Below are positions 41,973 to 50,798 of a DNA stretch of 64,000 bases, piece after piece. The position numbers and the translations under genes are program-made. The stretch covers positions 4,569,501-4,633,500 of the forward strand of contig NZ_CP109444.1 of NCBI RefSeq assembly GCF_036227225.1, written 5' to 3'. Below the pieces are notes generated by a model. That model was not told the origin of the DNA. It saw only the letters and a program-made list of their open reading frames with translations, and did not search any database. The stretch is from Streptomyces sp. NBC_01478. Its GTDB lineage: Bacteria; Actinomycetota; Actinomycetes; Streptomycetales; Streptomycetaceae. The stretch's first letter is position 1; each line of letters begins with the position of its first letter.

Positions 41973-42962
41973 GTGTACGACAAGGAACAGCTGGCACCGG
42001 TCGTCGCCGAGGCCCGCAACTGGACCGATTTGATGCGGCGGCTTGGACTCAGGACAAGTGGAGGACAACGGCGCGTCCTACAGGAGAAAGTAGCGGCGCA
42101 CGCGCTCGACACCAGCCACTTCGCCAAACGCAGCCCATGGCGCAAATATCCGGACTCGGCCATCGCCGAAGCCGCCGCCTCATCCTCCTCGCTGCGCGAA
42201 GTAGCGCTGAAGCTTGGCGCCACCCCAGCGACGGGAACCCTGTCTCATATTCGCCGCCGCATTCACTCGGCCGGCATCGACATCAGCCACTTCCCCGGCA
42301 TCGACAGGCCCGACCTGGACCTGCCCTTCACCACAGAAGAACTCAAGGCGGCTGCCGAAACGGCGACCAGCGTGCGCGGCGTGGCTCGCGCCCTGGGAGT
42401 ACCGGACGACAGCCGCTCGCGTGCGACCCTGCATCGCATGCTGCGCGCCCAATGCATCGACATGGAGCACTTCTCGCACCGACGCATACCGGTTCCCGAG
42501 GGCAGACTCCGTGACCTCGTGCAGCACTCCACCAGCTACGCCGACGTGATGCGCGGTCTCGGCCTTGACGTCAACGACACCAATCACCGGCGGGTTCGGC
42601 GCGCGGCGACTCGGCTCGGCCTCGACACCAGCCACTTCACACGCAAGGCATGGGGGCGGCCGGAACGTCCGGCGCCTGCACCCGGCGCCCACCGCGTTCT
42701 CGTTGTACTCCCCAGTCACGCCGGGCGAACCAACAGGACGCAGCTCCACCGTGCGCCAAGCGAGATCGGAGCACCCTACACATGTGAGACCTGCGGCAAC
42801 AAAGGGGAGTGGCTGGGGCAACCGATCACTTTGCAGATCGACCATGTCAACGGGGACTGGCGCGACAACCGTCGCGAGAATCTGCGATACCTGTGCCCCA
42901 ACTGCCATGCACTGACGGAGACGTGGTGCCGCCGGAAGGGGTCGATACCCCTCGCCGGGTGA
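41973..42962 (+). CDS. HNH endonuclease with repeated DNA-binding-like units
   Basis: A 329-residue protein. The C-terminal HNH/zinc domain is clear: CETCG, LQIDHVNGDWRDNRRENLRY and LCPNCHA. The first 230 residues are four related units of about 45-60 residues, each ending in a variant of LDTSHF: ALDTSHF (about residue 45), GIDISHF, CIDMEHF and GLDTSHF (about residue 225); LMRRLGLRTSGGQRR and VMRGLGLDVNDTNHRR show the repeated helix pair. This looks like tandem helical modules reading DNA and delivering the nuclease. Start GTG 41973 with GAGAGG upstream. It lies 52 bases before a tRNA gene. Confidence 0.88.
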   Translation: MYDKEQLAPVVAEARNWTDLMRRLGLRTSGGQRRVLQEKVAAHALDTSHFAKRSPWRKYPDSAIAEAAASSSSLREVALKLGATPATGTLSHIRRRIHSAGIDISHFPGIDRPDLDLPFTTEELKAAAETATSVRGVARALGVPDDSRSRATLHRMLRAQCIDMEHFSHRRIPVPEGRLRDLVQHSTSYADVMRGLGLDVNDTNHRRVRRAATRLGLDTSHFTRKAWGRPERPAPAPGAHRVLVVLPSHAGRTNRTQLHRAPSEIGAPYTCETCGNKGEWLGQPITLQIDHVNGDWRDNRRENLRYLCPNCHALTETWCRRKGSIPLAG

Positions 42963-43014
42963 CCTGATCTCCCCGTACACTGGGCCTACCGGTCGAGCGC
43001 AATGACCGATATGG

Positions 43015-43097
43015 GCGGCCTTGGCGGAACGGCAGACGCCTCGCGTTTAGGGCGCGATGGGAGAAATCCCGTGAGGGTTCGAATCCCTCAGGCCGCA
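43015..43097 (+). tRNA. tRNA-Leu (anticodon UAG)
   Basis: A complete cloverleaf with long variable arm. Acceptor GCGGCCT (43015-43021) pairs with AGGCCGC (43090-43096), discriminator A. Anticodon stem TCGCG/CGCGA encloses TTTAGGG with anticodon TAG. The variable arm is GGGA-GAAA-TCCC, and the T-arm GAGGG-TTCGAAT-CCCTC. CCA is not encoded. It reads CUA/CUG Leu codons. Confidence 0.97.
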
Positions 43098-43101
43098 CGT
43101 A

Positions 43102-43135
43102 TAGAGGGGGCCGTCCTATTGGGCGGCCCCCTCTA
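43102..43135. terminator. Bidirectional terminator after tRNA-Leu
   Basis: Perfect 12-base arms TAGAGGGGGCCG (43102-43113) and CGGCCCCCTCTA (43124-43135) with a 10-base loop, between the tRNA and the convergent rdgB gene. Confidence 0.88.
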
Positions 43136-43137
43136 CG

Positions 43138-43740
43138 TCAGCCCAACAACTCCCGAACCACCGGCACCAACGCCCGAAACGCCTTCCCCCGATGGCTGAT
43201 CGCGTTCTTCTCGTCGGCCGTGAGTTCCGCGCATGTCCGCGTGTCCCCCTCCGGCTGGAGGATCGGGTCGTAGCCGAAGCCGTTCGTGCCTACCGGTACA
43301 TGCCTCAGCACACCCTTCAACTGGCCCTCGACCACCCGTTCCGTGCCGTCCGGCAACGCCAGGGCCGCCGCGCAGGCGAAGTGGGCGCCCCTGTGTTCGT
43401 CCGCGATGTCCGAGAGTTGGGCCAGGAGCAGGTTCAGGTTGGCCTGGTCGTCGCCGTGACGGCCCGCCCACCTCGCCGAGAAGATGCCCGGGGCGCCGTT
43501 CAGGACGTCCACGCACAAGCCGGAGTCGTCGGCCACCGCCGGGAGGCCCGTTGCCCGGGCCAGGGCGTGGGCCTTCAACAGCGCGTTCTCCGCGAACGTG
43601 ATGCCCGTTTCCTTGACGTCGGGGATGTCGGGGTAGGACTCGGCGCCGACCAGGTCGTGGGGCAGGCCCGCGGTGGCGAGGATCGACCTCAGTTCGGTGA
43701 TTTTCCCGGCGTTGCGGGTGGCGAGGATCAGGCGTGTCAT
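43138..43740 (-). CDS. rdgB: dITP/XTP pyrophosphatase (RdgB/HAM1)
   Basis: House-cleaning enzyme removing non-canonical purine NTPs, 200 residues. RLILATRNAGKITELRSIL is the N-terminal phosphate-binding motif, ADDSGLCVDVLNGAPGIFSA the catalytic/metal region, GTNGFGYDPILQPEGDTRT the base-specificity loop and ISHRGKAFRAL the C-terminal motif. ATG 43740 is preceded by GATACT seven bases upstream and no Shine-Dalgarno, suggesting a leaderless transcript. It is separated from rph by a lipoprotein gene. Confidence 0.94.
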   Translation of the reverse strand: MTRLILATRNAGKITELRSILATAGLPHDLVGAESYPDIPDVKETGITFAENALLKAHALARATGLPAVADDSGLCVDVLNGAPGIFSARWAGRHGDDQANLNLLLAQLSDIADEHRGAHFACAAALALPDGTERVVEGQLKGVLRHVPVGTNGFGYDPILQPEGDTRTCAELTADEKNAISHRGKAFRALVPVVRELLG

Positions 43741-43771
43741 GCCGTTCAGTATCCCAACGTCCGTCGTACGC

Positions 43772-44179
43772 CTAGGACGTGCAGACCTTCGTCAGTTCGC
43801 CCGCCGCGTCCGTGACGGGGCTGATATCGGGGGTGTCGTCGCCGTTCTTGACCGCCGTACGGACGTTGTCGACGGCCGTCTTGAGGTCGTCCACCGCCTT
43901 GTTGACGTCCGCGTTGTCGGTCTTGTCGCCGATCTTGTCGAGGTCCTTCTCGATGGAGTTGAGGGACTCGTCGGTCTGGGTGGGGTCGTTGGCCGCGTTC
44001 TCCACCGCCTGTTGGAGGCCGGTGACGCTGTCGGCGATGGTGTCGGCGGTCTGGACGCAGTCGATGGCCTTGTCGACGGCGTCGCAGCCGGTGGCGAGTC
44101 CGGTGGTCAGGCCGATCACCGCCACGGTGGCGACTGCGGCGATACGGCGACGATGACTGCGTCGGCTTGCGGCGGCCAT
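43772..44179 (-). CDS. Small exported lipoprotein-like protein
   Basis: A 135-residue protein. ATG 44179 follows GGAGG. The signal sequence is AAVATVAVIGLTTGLATGC with the Cys as probable lipidation site (lipobox less than perfect). The mature part is all-helical and Asp/Thr-rich (DESLNSIEKDLDKIGDKTD, NKAVDDLKTAVDNVRTAVKN) and holds three Cys in total (GC, IDCVQ, KVCTS), perhaps for one disulphide. No known family recognised; conserved-looking coiled helices. Lies between rph and rdgB. Confidence 0.75.
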   Translation of the reverse strand: MAAASRRSHRRRIAAVATVAVIGLTTGLATGCDAVDKAIDCVQTADTIADSVTGLQQAVENAANDPTQTDESLNSIEKDLDKIGDKTDNADVNKAVDDLKTAVDNVRTAVKNGDDTPDISPVTDAAGELTKVCTS

Positions 44180-44324
44180 GGTTCGGTTTCCTCCCCCTGG
44201 GGGTGGGCCCCGGTGGCCACTCCCCGTTTCCGTTCCGTATGCGTAGGGACGCGGGTGCGGGCCACCGGGTTGCCCCCGCGGCCCGCTCCTCTTGGTACGC
44301 CCTTTACTCGGCCGACCCAGCCTG

Positions 44325-45062
44325 CTACTTCTCCAGCGCGGCCTCAAGTGCCTTTCGCTGTACGGCGGTCAGCTCGTCGCAGCCGGCGACCGCGAGGTCC
44401 AGGAGCGCGTTGAGTTCCTCGCGGGCGAAGGGTTCCGCCTCGGCCGTGCCCTGGACCTCGACGAAGCGGCCGTCGCCGGTGCAGACGACGTTCATGTCGG
44501 TCTCGGCGCGGACGTCCTCCTCGTAGCAGAGGTCGAGGAGGGGGACTCCGCCCACGATGCCGACCGAGACCGCGGAGACCGTTCCGGTGAGCGGCCGGCG
44601 GCCGGCCTTGATCAGCTTCTTGCCCTGGGCCCAGGCCACGGCGTCCGCCAGCGCGACGTACGCGCCCGTGATGGCCGCCGTACGGGTGCCGCCGTCGGCC
44701 TGGAGGACGTCGCAGTCGAGGACGATGGTGTTCTCGCCGAGGGCCTTGTAGTCGATGACCGCGCGGAGCGAGCGGCCGATGAGGCGGCTGATCTCGTGGG
44801 TGCGGCCGCCGATCTTGCCGCGGACGGACTCTCGGTCGCCGCGGGTGTTGGTGGCGCGGGGCAGCATGGAGTACTCCGCGGTGACCCAGCCCTCGCCGCT
44901 GCCTTTGCGCCAGCGGGGGACGCCTTCGGTGACCGAGGCGGTGCAGAACACCTTGGTGTCGCCGAAGGAGACGAGGACGGAGCCCTCGGCGTGCTTGCTC
45001 CAGCCACGTTCGATGGTGACGGGGCGGAGCTGTTCGGGGGTGCGGCCGTCGATGCGAGACAT
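44325..45062 (-). CDS. rph: Ribonuclease PH
   Basis: Phosphorolytic 3'-5' exoribonuclease that trims tRNA 3' ends, 245 residues, normal length. Signatures include [73 protein letters not shown] and the C-terminal [14 protein letters not shown]. Gene order with rdgB and an MBL-fold gene recurs in actinobacteria. Confidence 0.96.
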   Translation of the reverse strand: MSRIDGRTPEQLRPVTIERGWSKHAEGSVLVSFGDTKVFCTASVTEGVPRWRKGSGEGWVTAEYSMLPRATNTRGDRESVRGKIGGRTHEISRLIGRSLRAVIDYKALGENTIVLDCDVLQADGGTRTAAITGAYVALADAVAWAQGKKLIKAGRRPLTGTVSAVSVGIVGGVPLLDLCYEEDVRAETDMNVVCTGDGRFVEVQGTAEAEPFAREELNALLDLAVAGCDELTAVQRKALEAALEK

Positions 45063-45102
45063 GGCGAAGAGCCTAGTCGTAGGGGCGGACCGGGAAAGGG
45101 GA

Positions 45103-45140
45103 AGGGGCTCCTCCCGGATCGTGCACCGGGAGGAGCCCCT
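45103..45140 (-). terminator. Terminator of nagF
   Basis: Perfect 15-base arms AGGGGCTCCTCCCGG (45103-45117) and CCGGGAGGAGCCCCT (45126-45140) around an 8-base loop, 24 bases beyond the nagF stop and ahead of rph. Confidence 0.9.
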
Positions 45141-45163
45141 CTCCTATCCGTGAACCCCGGGGT

Positions 45164-45397
45164 TCACATCAGGTCTTCGATGTCCGCCGCGATCGGGTCC
45201 GCGTCCGTGCCGATGACGACCTGGATCGCCGTGCCCATCTTGACGACGCCGTGGGCGCCGGCGGCCTTCAGTGCGGCTTCGTCGACCAAGGTCGGGTCCT
45301 TCACTTCGGTGCGCAGGCGGGTGATGCAGCCCTCGACCTCTTCGATGTTGTCGATGCCGCCCAGCCCGGCAACGATCTTCTCAGCCTTGGTGGCCAT
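45164..45397 (-). CDS. nagF: PTS EIIB component, N-acetylglucosamine type
   Basis: Phosphocarrier of 77 residues that passes phosphate from EIIA to sugar. The phosphoacceptor Cys is in NIEEVEGCITRLRTEVKD, with AAGAHGVVKMGTAIQVVIG completing the glucose-type EIIB fold. It is a free-standing domain, divergent from two EIIC genes. In S. coelicolor this order (nagF, nagE1, nagE2) serves GlcNAc uptake; I name it on that basis. The gap to nagE1 holds a DasR-type site that could also affect this gene. Confidence 0.92.
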   Translation of the reverse strand: MATKAEKIVAGLGGIDNIEEVEGCITRLRTEVKDPTLVDEAALKAAGAHGVVKMGTAIQVVIGTDADPIAADIEDLM

Positions 45398-45507
45398 GTT
45401 GTTCTCTCCCTGATCCGAACCGCTTTGTCGCAGTAACCCACAGTTGGCCCAGCTTCGCGAGCGGTCATGTCGTGCGTGCCGAATGATGGTGAACGATCAC
45501 GTCGCCA

Positions 45508-45523
45508 ACTGGTCTACACCACA
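45508..45523. promoter_or_regulatory. DasR-responsive element (dre) before nagE1
   Basis: ACTGGTCTACACCACA differs from the reported consensus ACTGGTCTAGACCACT at two positions. It lies 17 bases before ATG 45540 and 110 bases upstream of nagF. DasR is the GntR-type repressor of GlcNAc metabolism in Streptomyces; binding here is inferred from the motif. Confidence 0.85.
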
Positions 45524-45539
45524 TTACCGAGGGGCGTCC

Positions 45540-46832
45540 ATGAGTGCCGACAGTGCCGCCGCCCGTCCTGGGCGGACCCTCCGGGGCAGCCTGTTCCAGG
45601 GTCTGCAGAAGATGGGCCGCAGTCTCCAACTCCCCATCGCCGTACTGCCGGCCGCCGGCATCCTCAACCGGCTCGGGCAGCCGGACGTGTTCGGGGACGA
45701 CGGGCTCGGCTGGACCGATGTCTCGAAGGTGATGGCGGGCGCGGGCGGGGCGCTGCTGGACGGGCAGCTCGGGTTGCCGATGCTGTTCTGTGTGGGCGTC
45801 GCGATCGGCATGGCGAAGAAGTCGGACGGGTCGACGGCGCTGGCCGGGGTCGTCGGTTTCCTCGTGTACTACAACGTGTTGCGCCAGTTCCCCAAGGACT
45901 GCACGGGCGGCACGGACGTGGTGCCCGGGATCGGGTGCCAGGCCACCGATCACTCGGTCACGGCGTTCGCGTACCAGAATCCCGGGGTGTTCGGCGGGAT
46001 CGTGCTGGGGCTGCTGACCGCGTTCTTCTGGGCGCGCTACCACCGTACGAAGCTGGTGGACTGGCTCGGCTTCTTCAACGGGCGGCGGCTGGTGCCGATC
46101 ATCATGTCGTTCGTGGCGATCGCGGTCGCGGCGGTGGCGCTGTGGGTGTGGCCGCCGATCGGCAGCGGGCTCGAGCACTTCAGCGACTGGCTGAGCGACC
46201 GGGGCGCGTGGGGCGCCGGGGTGTTCGGTCTGGCCAACCGGGCGCTGCTGGTCGTAGGGCTGCATCAGTTCCTGAACGTGCCCATCTGGTTCCAGTTCGG
46301 CAGCTACACCAAGCCGGACGGGACGGTGGTGCACGGTGACATCAACATGTTCCTGGCGGGTGACCCGAACGCGGGGCAGTTCACCTCGGGGTTCTTCCCG
46401 ATCATGATGTTCGCGTTGCCGGCGGCGGCGCTCGCGATCGCACACTGCGCGAAGCCGAGCCGCCGCAAGGAGGTGGGCGGGCTGATGCTGTCGGTCGCGC
46501 TGACCTCCTTCGTGACCGGTATCACCGAGCCCATCGAGTACTCGTTCCTGTTCATCGCGCCCGTCCTGTACGCGGTCCACGCGGTGTTGACGGGTGTGTC
46601 GATGGCGGTGACCTGGGGGCTCGGGGTGCACGACGGGTTCAGCTTCTCGGCCGGGCTGATCGACTACGCGATCAACTGGAATCTGGCGACGAGACCGTGG
46701 GCGATCATTCCGATCGGGCTGTGCTTCGCGGTGGTGTATTACGTCGTCTTCCGGTTCGCGATCACGAAGTTCGATCTGAAGACTCCGGGGCGGGAGCCGG
46801 AGGACGAGCACGAGGACGTCACCAAAGCCTGA
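45540..46832 (+). CDS. nagE1: PTS EIIC permease, N-acetylglucosamine type
   Basis: Membrane channel of a sugar PTS, 430 residues. ATG 45540 has GAGGGG upstream. The family core is visible: LPIAVLPAAGILNRLGQPD, ALAGVVGFLVYYNVL, NPGVFGGIVLGLLTAFFWAR, WLGFFNGRRLVPIIMSF, LHQFLNVPIWFQFG, FTSGFFPIMMFALPAAAL, SFVTGITEPIEYSFLFIAPV. No EIIB or EIIA domain is fused, so it depends on nagF and a remote EIIA. Highly similar to the next gene, a probable duplication. Confidence 0.92.
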   Translation: MSADSAAARPGRTLRGSLFQGLQKMGRSLQLPIAVLPAAGILNRLGQPDVFGDDGLGWTDVSKVMAGAGGALLDGQLGLPMLFCVGVAIGMAKKSDGSTALAGVVGFLVYYNVLRQFPKDCTGGTDVVPGIGCQATDHSVTAFAYQNPGVFGGIVLGLLTAFFWARYHRTKLVDWLGFFNGRRLVPIIMSFVAIAVAAVALWVWPPIGSGLEHFSDWLSDRGAWGAGVFGLANRALLVVGLHQFLNVPIWFQFGSYTKPDGTVVHGDINMFLAGDPNAGQFTSGFFPIMMFALPAAALAIAHCAKPSRRKEVGGLMLSVALTSFVTGITEPIEYSFLFIAPVLYAVHAVLTGVSMAVTWGLGVHDGFSFSAGLIDYAINWNLATRPWAIIPIGLCFAVVYYVVFRFAITKFDLKTPGREPEDEHEDVTKA

Positions 46833-46869
46833 CGAACGGCCACGAACGGCCGTACAGATCGGGCGAGTC

Positions 46870-46898
46870 GGGCCCCCGGACCATCGGTCCGGGGGCCC
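46870..46898 (+). terminator. Terminator of nagE1
   Basis: Perfect 13-base arms GGGCCCCCGGACC (46870-46882) and GGTCCGGGGGCCC (46886-46898) with loop ATC, followed by CTTCGT. Confidence 0.92.
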
Positions 46899-46995
46899 TT
46901 CGTCATGCCTGCCCCCAGGTACGTCTCCATGTACGTCGCGTAGCGATTCGGTCGCAGGATTCGCGGGTTCCTTTATGCGGACTTCATCTGCTACA

Positions 46996-47011
46996 ACAGG
47001 TCTACACCACT
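46996..47011. promoter_or_regulatory. DasR-responsive element 1 before nagE2
   Basis: ACAGGTCTACACCACT, close to the dre consensus, 35 bases before ATG 47047. Confidence 0.85.
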
Positions 47012-47012
47012 G

Positions 47013-47028
47013 AGTGGTGTAGACCACC
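47013..47028. promoter_or_regulatory. DasR-responsive element 2 before nagE2
   Basis: AGTGGTGTAGACCACC, a second site one base after the first. The two together form a larger inverted repeat (GGTCTACACCACT and AGTGGTGTAGACC around GA), which suggests cooperative binding and tight repression. Confidence 0.85.
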
Positions 47029-47046
47029 ACCCGATGGAGGAAGTCC

Positions 47047-48297
47047 ATGAGCACTGCCACCGCGCCACCGGCGGCACCCGCGAAGAAGTGGGGATCCGGC
47101 CTGTTCCAGGGCCTGCAGAAGATCGGCCGCAGCCTACAGCTCCCGATCGCTGTGCTTCCGGCGGCGGGCATCCTGCTCCGGTTCGGCCAGGCCGACATTC
47201 ACGACAAGCTGCATCTGCCGGACAAGGTGACGGCGGTCTTCGCCACCGCCGGTGGCGCGATCTTCGACAACCTGCCGCTGCTGTTCTGTATAGGTGTCGC
47301 GATCGGCTTCGCCAAGAAGTCCGACGGTTCCACGGCGCTGGCGGCGCTGGTCGGCTTCCTCGTCTACAGCAATGTGCTCAAGGCCTTCCCCGTCACCGAC
47401 GCGCAGATCCTCAAGGGCGCGGACGTACCCGCGACCTACAACAACCCCGGTGTCCTCGGCGGCATCGTCATGGGTCTGCTCTCCGCGGTGCTGTGGCAGA
47501 AGTTCCACCGGACCAAGCTGGTCGACTGGCTCGGCTTCTTCAACGGCCGCCGTCTCGTCCCGATCATCATGGCGTTCGTCGGCACGATCATGGGTGTCTT
47601 CTTCGGCCTGATCTGGAAGCCGGTCGGTGAGGGCATCTCGAACTTCGGTGAGTGGATCACCGGTCTCGGCGCGTTCGGTGCCGGTCTGTTCGGTCTGATC
47701 AACCGCGGGCTGATCCCGGTCGGCATGCACCAGTTCGTCAACTCCGTGGCCTGGTTCCAGATCGGCGACTACAAGGACTCCTCCGGCGCCGTCGTGCACG
47801 GCGACCTGACCCGCTTCTTCGCCGGTGACCCGACCGCCGGACAGTTCATGTCGGGCTTCTTCCCCATCATGATGTTCGGCCTGCCGGCCGCCGCGCTCGC
47901 CATCGCGCACACCGCCCGTCCCGAGCGCCGCAAGGCCGTGACCGGCATGATGATCTCGCTCGCGCTGACGTCCTTCGTGACCGGTGTGACCGAGCCGATC
48001 GAGTTCTCGTTCATGTTCATCGCCCCGGTGCTGTACGCGATCCACGCGGTGCTGACCGCCCTGTCCATGGCGATCACCTGGGCGCTCGGCGTCCACGCGG
48101 GCTTCACCTTCTCGGCCGGGTTCATCGACTACGCGCTCAACTGGAACCTCGCCACCAAGCCCTGGCTGATCATCCCGATCGGTCTGGTCTTCGGCGCCAT
48201 CTACTACTTCGTCTTCCGCTTCGCGATCACCAAGTGGAACCTCCCCACCCCGGGCCGCGAGCCCGAGGAGGAGCTGGAGGACCTCACCAAGGCGTGA
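47047..48297 (+). CDS. nagE2: PTS EIIC permease, N-acetylglucosamine type
   Basis: GlcNAc-type EIIC membrane permease of 416 residues. ATG 47047 follows GGAGG with seven-base spacing. It shares the blocks of nagE1: LPIAVLPAAGILLRFGQAD, NPGVLGGIVMGLLSAVLW, WLGFFNGRRLVPIIMAF, MHQFVNSVAWFQIG, FMSGFFPIMMFGLPAAAL, SFVTGVTEPIEFSFMFIAP. In S. coelicolor nagE2 is the main GlcNAc transporter. Here it has two DasR-type sites in its leader against one for nagE1, consistent with stronger regulation. Confidence 0.93.
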   Translation: MSTATAPPAAPAKKWGSGLFQGLQKIGRSLQLPIAVLPAAGILLRFGQADIHDKLHLPDKVTAVFATAGGAIFDNLPLLFCIGVAIGFAKKSDGSTALAALVGFLVYSNVLKAFPVTDAQILKGADVPATYNNPGVLGGIVMGLLSAVLWQKFHRTKLVDWLGFFNGRRLVPIIMAFVGTIMGVFFGLIWKPVGEGISNFGEWITGLGAFGAGLFGLINRGLIPVGMHQFVNSVAWFQIGDYKDSSGAVVHGDLTRFFAGDPTAGQFMSGFFPIMMFGLPAAALAIAHTARPERRKAVTGMMISLALTSFVTGVTEPIEFSFMFIAPVLYAIHAVLTALSMAITWALGVHAGFTFSAGFIDYALNWNLATKPWLIIPIGLVFGAIYYFVFRFAITKWNLPTPGREPEEELEDLTKA

Positions 48298-48318
48298 GCC
48301 TCCGAGCGGCGTGACGAA

Positions 48319-48347
48319 GGCCCCGGCACCCAGATGGTGCCGGGGCC
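48319..48347 (+). terminator. Terminator of nagE2
   Basis: Perfect 12-base arms GGCCCCGGCACC (48319-48330) and GGTGCCGGGGCC (48336-48347), loop CAGAT, followed by CTTCA. Confidence 0.9.
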
Positions 48348-48363
48348 CTTCACATAGGCGCGG

Positions 48364-49116
48364 TCAGATCTCGTACGACGCCCTCGGCGCCGCCAGTTCC
48401 ACCGGCCCGGCGTAGACCTCGCGCGCGTCGGCCAGGTTGGCCTGGGGGTCGGTCCACGGCGGGATGTGTGTCAGCACCAGGCGCCTGACCCCCGCCCTGG
48501 TCGCCGTCTCGCCGGCCTCGCGGCCGTTGAGGTGGAGGTCGGGGATGTTCTCCTTGCCGTGGGTGAACGCGGCCTCGCACAGGAACAGGTCGGTGTCCCG
48601 GGCGAGTTCGTCGAGGGACTCGCTGACGCCCGTGTCACCGGAGTAGGTGAGGGACCGGCCGCCGTGCTCGACGCGGATGGCGTAGGCCTCGACGGGGTGG
48701 CGGACCCGCTCGGTGTGCACGGTGAAGGGGCCGACGTCGAACGTGGACGGCTTCACCGTGTGGAAGTCGAAGACCTCGCTCATCGAGGAGGCGGTGGGGG
48801 TGTCGGCGTAGGCCGTGGTGAGGCGGTGCTCGGTGCCCTCGGGACCGTAGACCGGGATGGGGTCGCAACGGCCGCCGTCGTGGCGGTAGTAGCGCGCGAC
48901 GAAGTACGCGCACATGTCGATGCAGTGGTCGGCGTGCAGATGGCTGAGGAAGATCGCGTCGAGGTCGTAGAGACCGCAGTGGCGCTGCAGCTCGCCAAGG
49001 GCGCCGTTGCCCATGTCGAGGAGCAGCCGGAAGCCGTCGGCCTCTACGAGGTAGCTCGAACAGGCCGATTCCGCGGACGGGAACGACCCCGAGCAGCCGA
49101 CGACGGTGAGCTTCAT
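48364..49116 (-). CDS. MBL-fold hydrolase, Rv1339-like phosphodiesterase
   Basis: A 250-residue metallo-beta-lactamase-fold enzyme. The metal motif is LSHLHADHCIDM (HxHxDH); GCSGSFPSAESACSSYLVEA is the N-terminal part and LTYSGDTGVSESLDELARD, FLCEAAFTHGKEN and LVLTHIPPWTDP supply later ligands. The M. tuberculosis homologue Rv1339, in a similar gene neighbourhood with cysM, cysO, mec and rph, is reported as an atypical class II cAMP phosphodiesterase. A cyclic-nucleotide role here is inferred from that; an RNase-Z-like activity is the alternative. Confidence 0.87.
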   Translation of the reverse strand: MKLTVVGCSGSFPSAESACSSYLVEADGFRLLLDMGNGALGELQRHCGLYDLDAIFLSHLHADHCIDMCAYFVARYYRHDGGRCDPIPVYGPEGTEHRLTTAYADTPTASSMSEVFDFHTVKPSTFDVGPFTVHTERVRHPVEAYAIRVEHGGRSLTYSGDTGVSESLDELARDTDLFLCEAAFTHGKENIPDLHLNGREAGETATRAGVRRLVLTHIPPWTDPQANLADAREVYAGPVELAAPRASYEI

Positions 49117-49331
49117 AAAGCAGAAACCTCCGCTGGCGGGTAACTTCTGGAGTTGGGTGACGGGGGTCGTGCGGTCCGTCGAGCGTAAGGCGCAAAAGGG
49201 CCGGTCGCTCCTCCGCCAAGGGCTGTTGTGGGGGAACTCACCTGTGCTGTCACCGGTTCGGCTGGAACCGGGGCGCGTGGGGTTTATAAGAGGGCGCGCG
49301 GCTTGGATTGCGCGCCGGTACCGTCATCCGC

Positions 49332-49748
49332 ATGGACAGGTTCTGGTGGCTTGCGCTCGCGGCGGTGATATTGCTGGCGCTGGTCGCCACGCTTGTCGAC
49401 GGGTGGGGGCGGGGGCGGCGGCCTGCGCGAGGGGATCGGCCTCGGCCCGCGGAGATCTGGTGGGCGAATGTGCCCTATGAGGATCAACCCGGGGCTGCGA
49501 AGGACCGGCCTTGTCTGGTGCTTGCGGTGCGGGGACGGAAGGTCACCGTCGCAAAGATCACCAGCAAGTATCACGATGGGCGGGGTGGGGTAATTCCCTT
49601 GCCGCCGGGGGCCGTTGGCGATTCTCGGGGGCGGGCCAGCTATCTGGAGACCGACGAGCTGCGGAAGGTGTCGGTGTCTGAGTTTCGGCGGCGGGTCGGG
49701 GTGGTGGACCCGGTCCTGTGGGATCAGGTCCGTCACCTCACCGGCTGA
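49332..49748 (+). CDS. PemK/MazF-family protein with membrane anchor
   Basis: A 138-residue protein. ATG 49332 (TACCGT seven bases upstream, no ribosome binding site) starts a helix MDRFWWLALAAVILLALVAT, then an Arg-rich linker and a MazF-like beta-barrel: EIWWANVPYED, KDRPCLVLAVRGRKVTVAKI, SKYHDG, SYLETDELRKVSVSEFRRRV. MazF/PemK proteins are ribosome-independent RNases in toxin-antitoxin pairs, but no antitoxin gene is adjacent and the anchor is unusual for a soluble toxin. The typical toxin catalytic Arg/Thr pair is not clear to me. It may be a domesticated member. Confidence 0.8.
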   Translation: MDRFWWLALAAVILLALVATLVDGWGRGRRPARGDRPRPAEIWWANVPYEDQPGAAKDRPCLVLAVRGRKVTVAKITSKYHDGRGGVIPLPPGAVGDSRGRASYLETDELRKVSVSEFRRRVGVVDPVLWDQVRHLTG

Positions 49749-49771
49749 AGGTTGTACGTCGAGTGCGGGTG

Positions 49772-49834
49772 GGTGGGGGCTGAGCGCGCCCACGCGGCGG
49801 AGCCGCAAATCGATACAGCCCCGCGCCCCTAAAA
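49772..49834. repeat. Dispersed intergenic repeat, copy A
   Basis: Starts GGTGGGGGCTGAGCGCGCCC, continues CACGCGGCGGAGCCGC, then ATCGATACAGCCCCGCGCC and CCTAAAA. The same block recurs at 58594-58659 and in divergent form near 60985-61104. It lies after the PemK-like gene, between convergent genes, and contains short inverted arms (GCGGCGGAGCCGC). Confidence 0.85.
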
Positions 49835-49841
49835 CCTCACC

Positions 49842-50798
<957 letters not shown>

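Noticed and set aside
43015..43097. tRNA-Leu as attachment site of an integrated element
   Set aside because: No integrase gene and no second copy of the tRNA 3' end were noticed in the window; flanks downstream are core genes.
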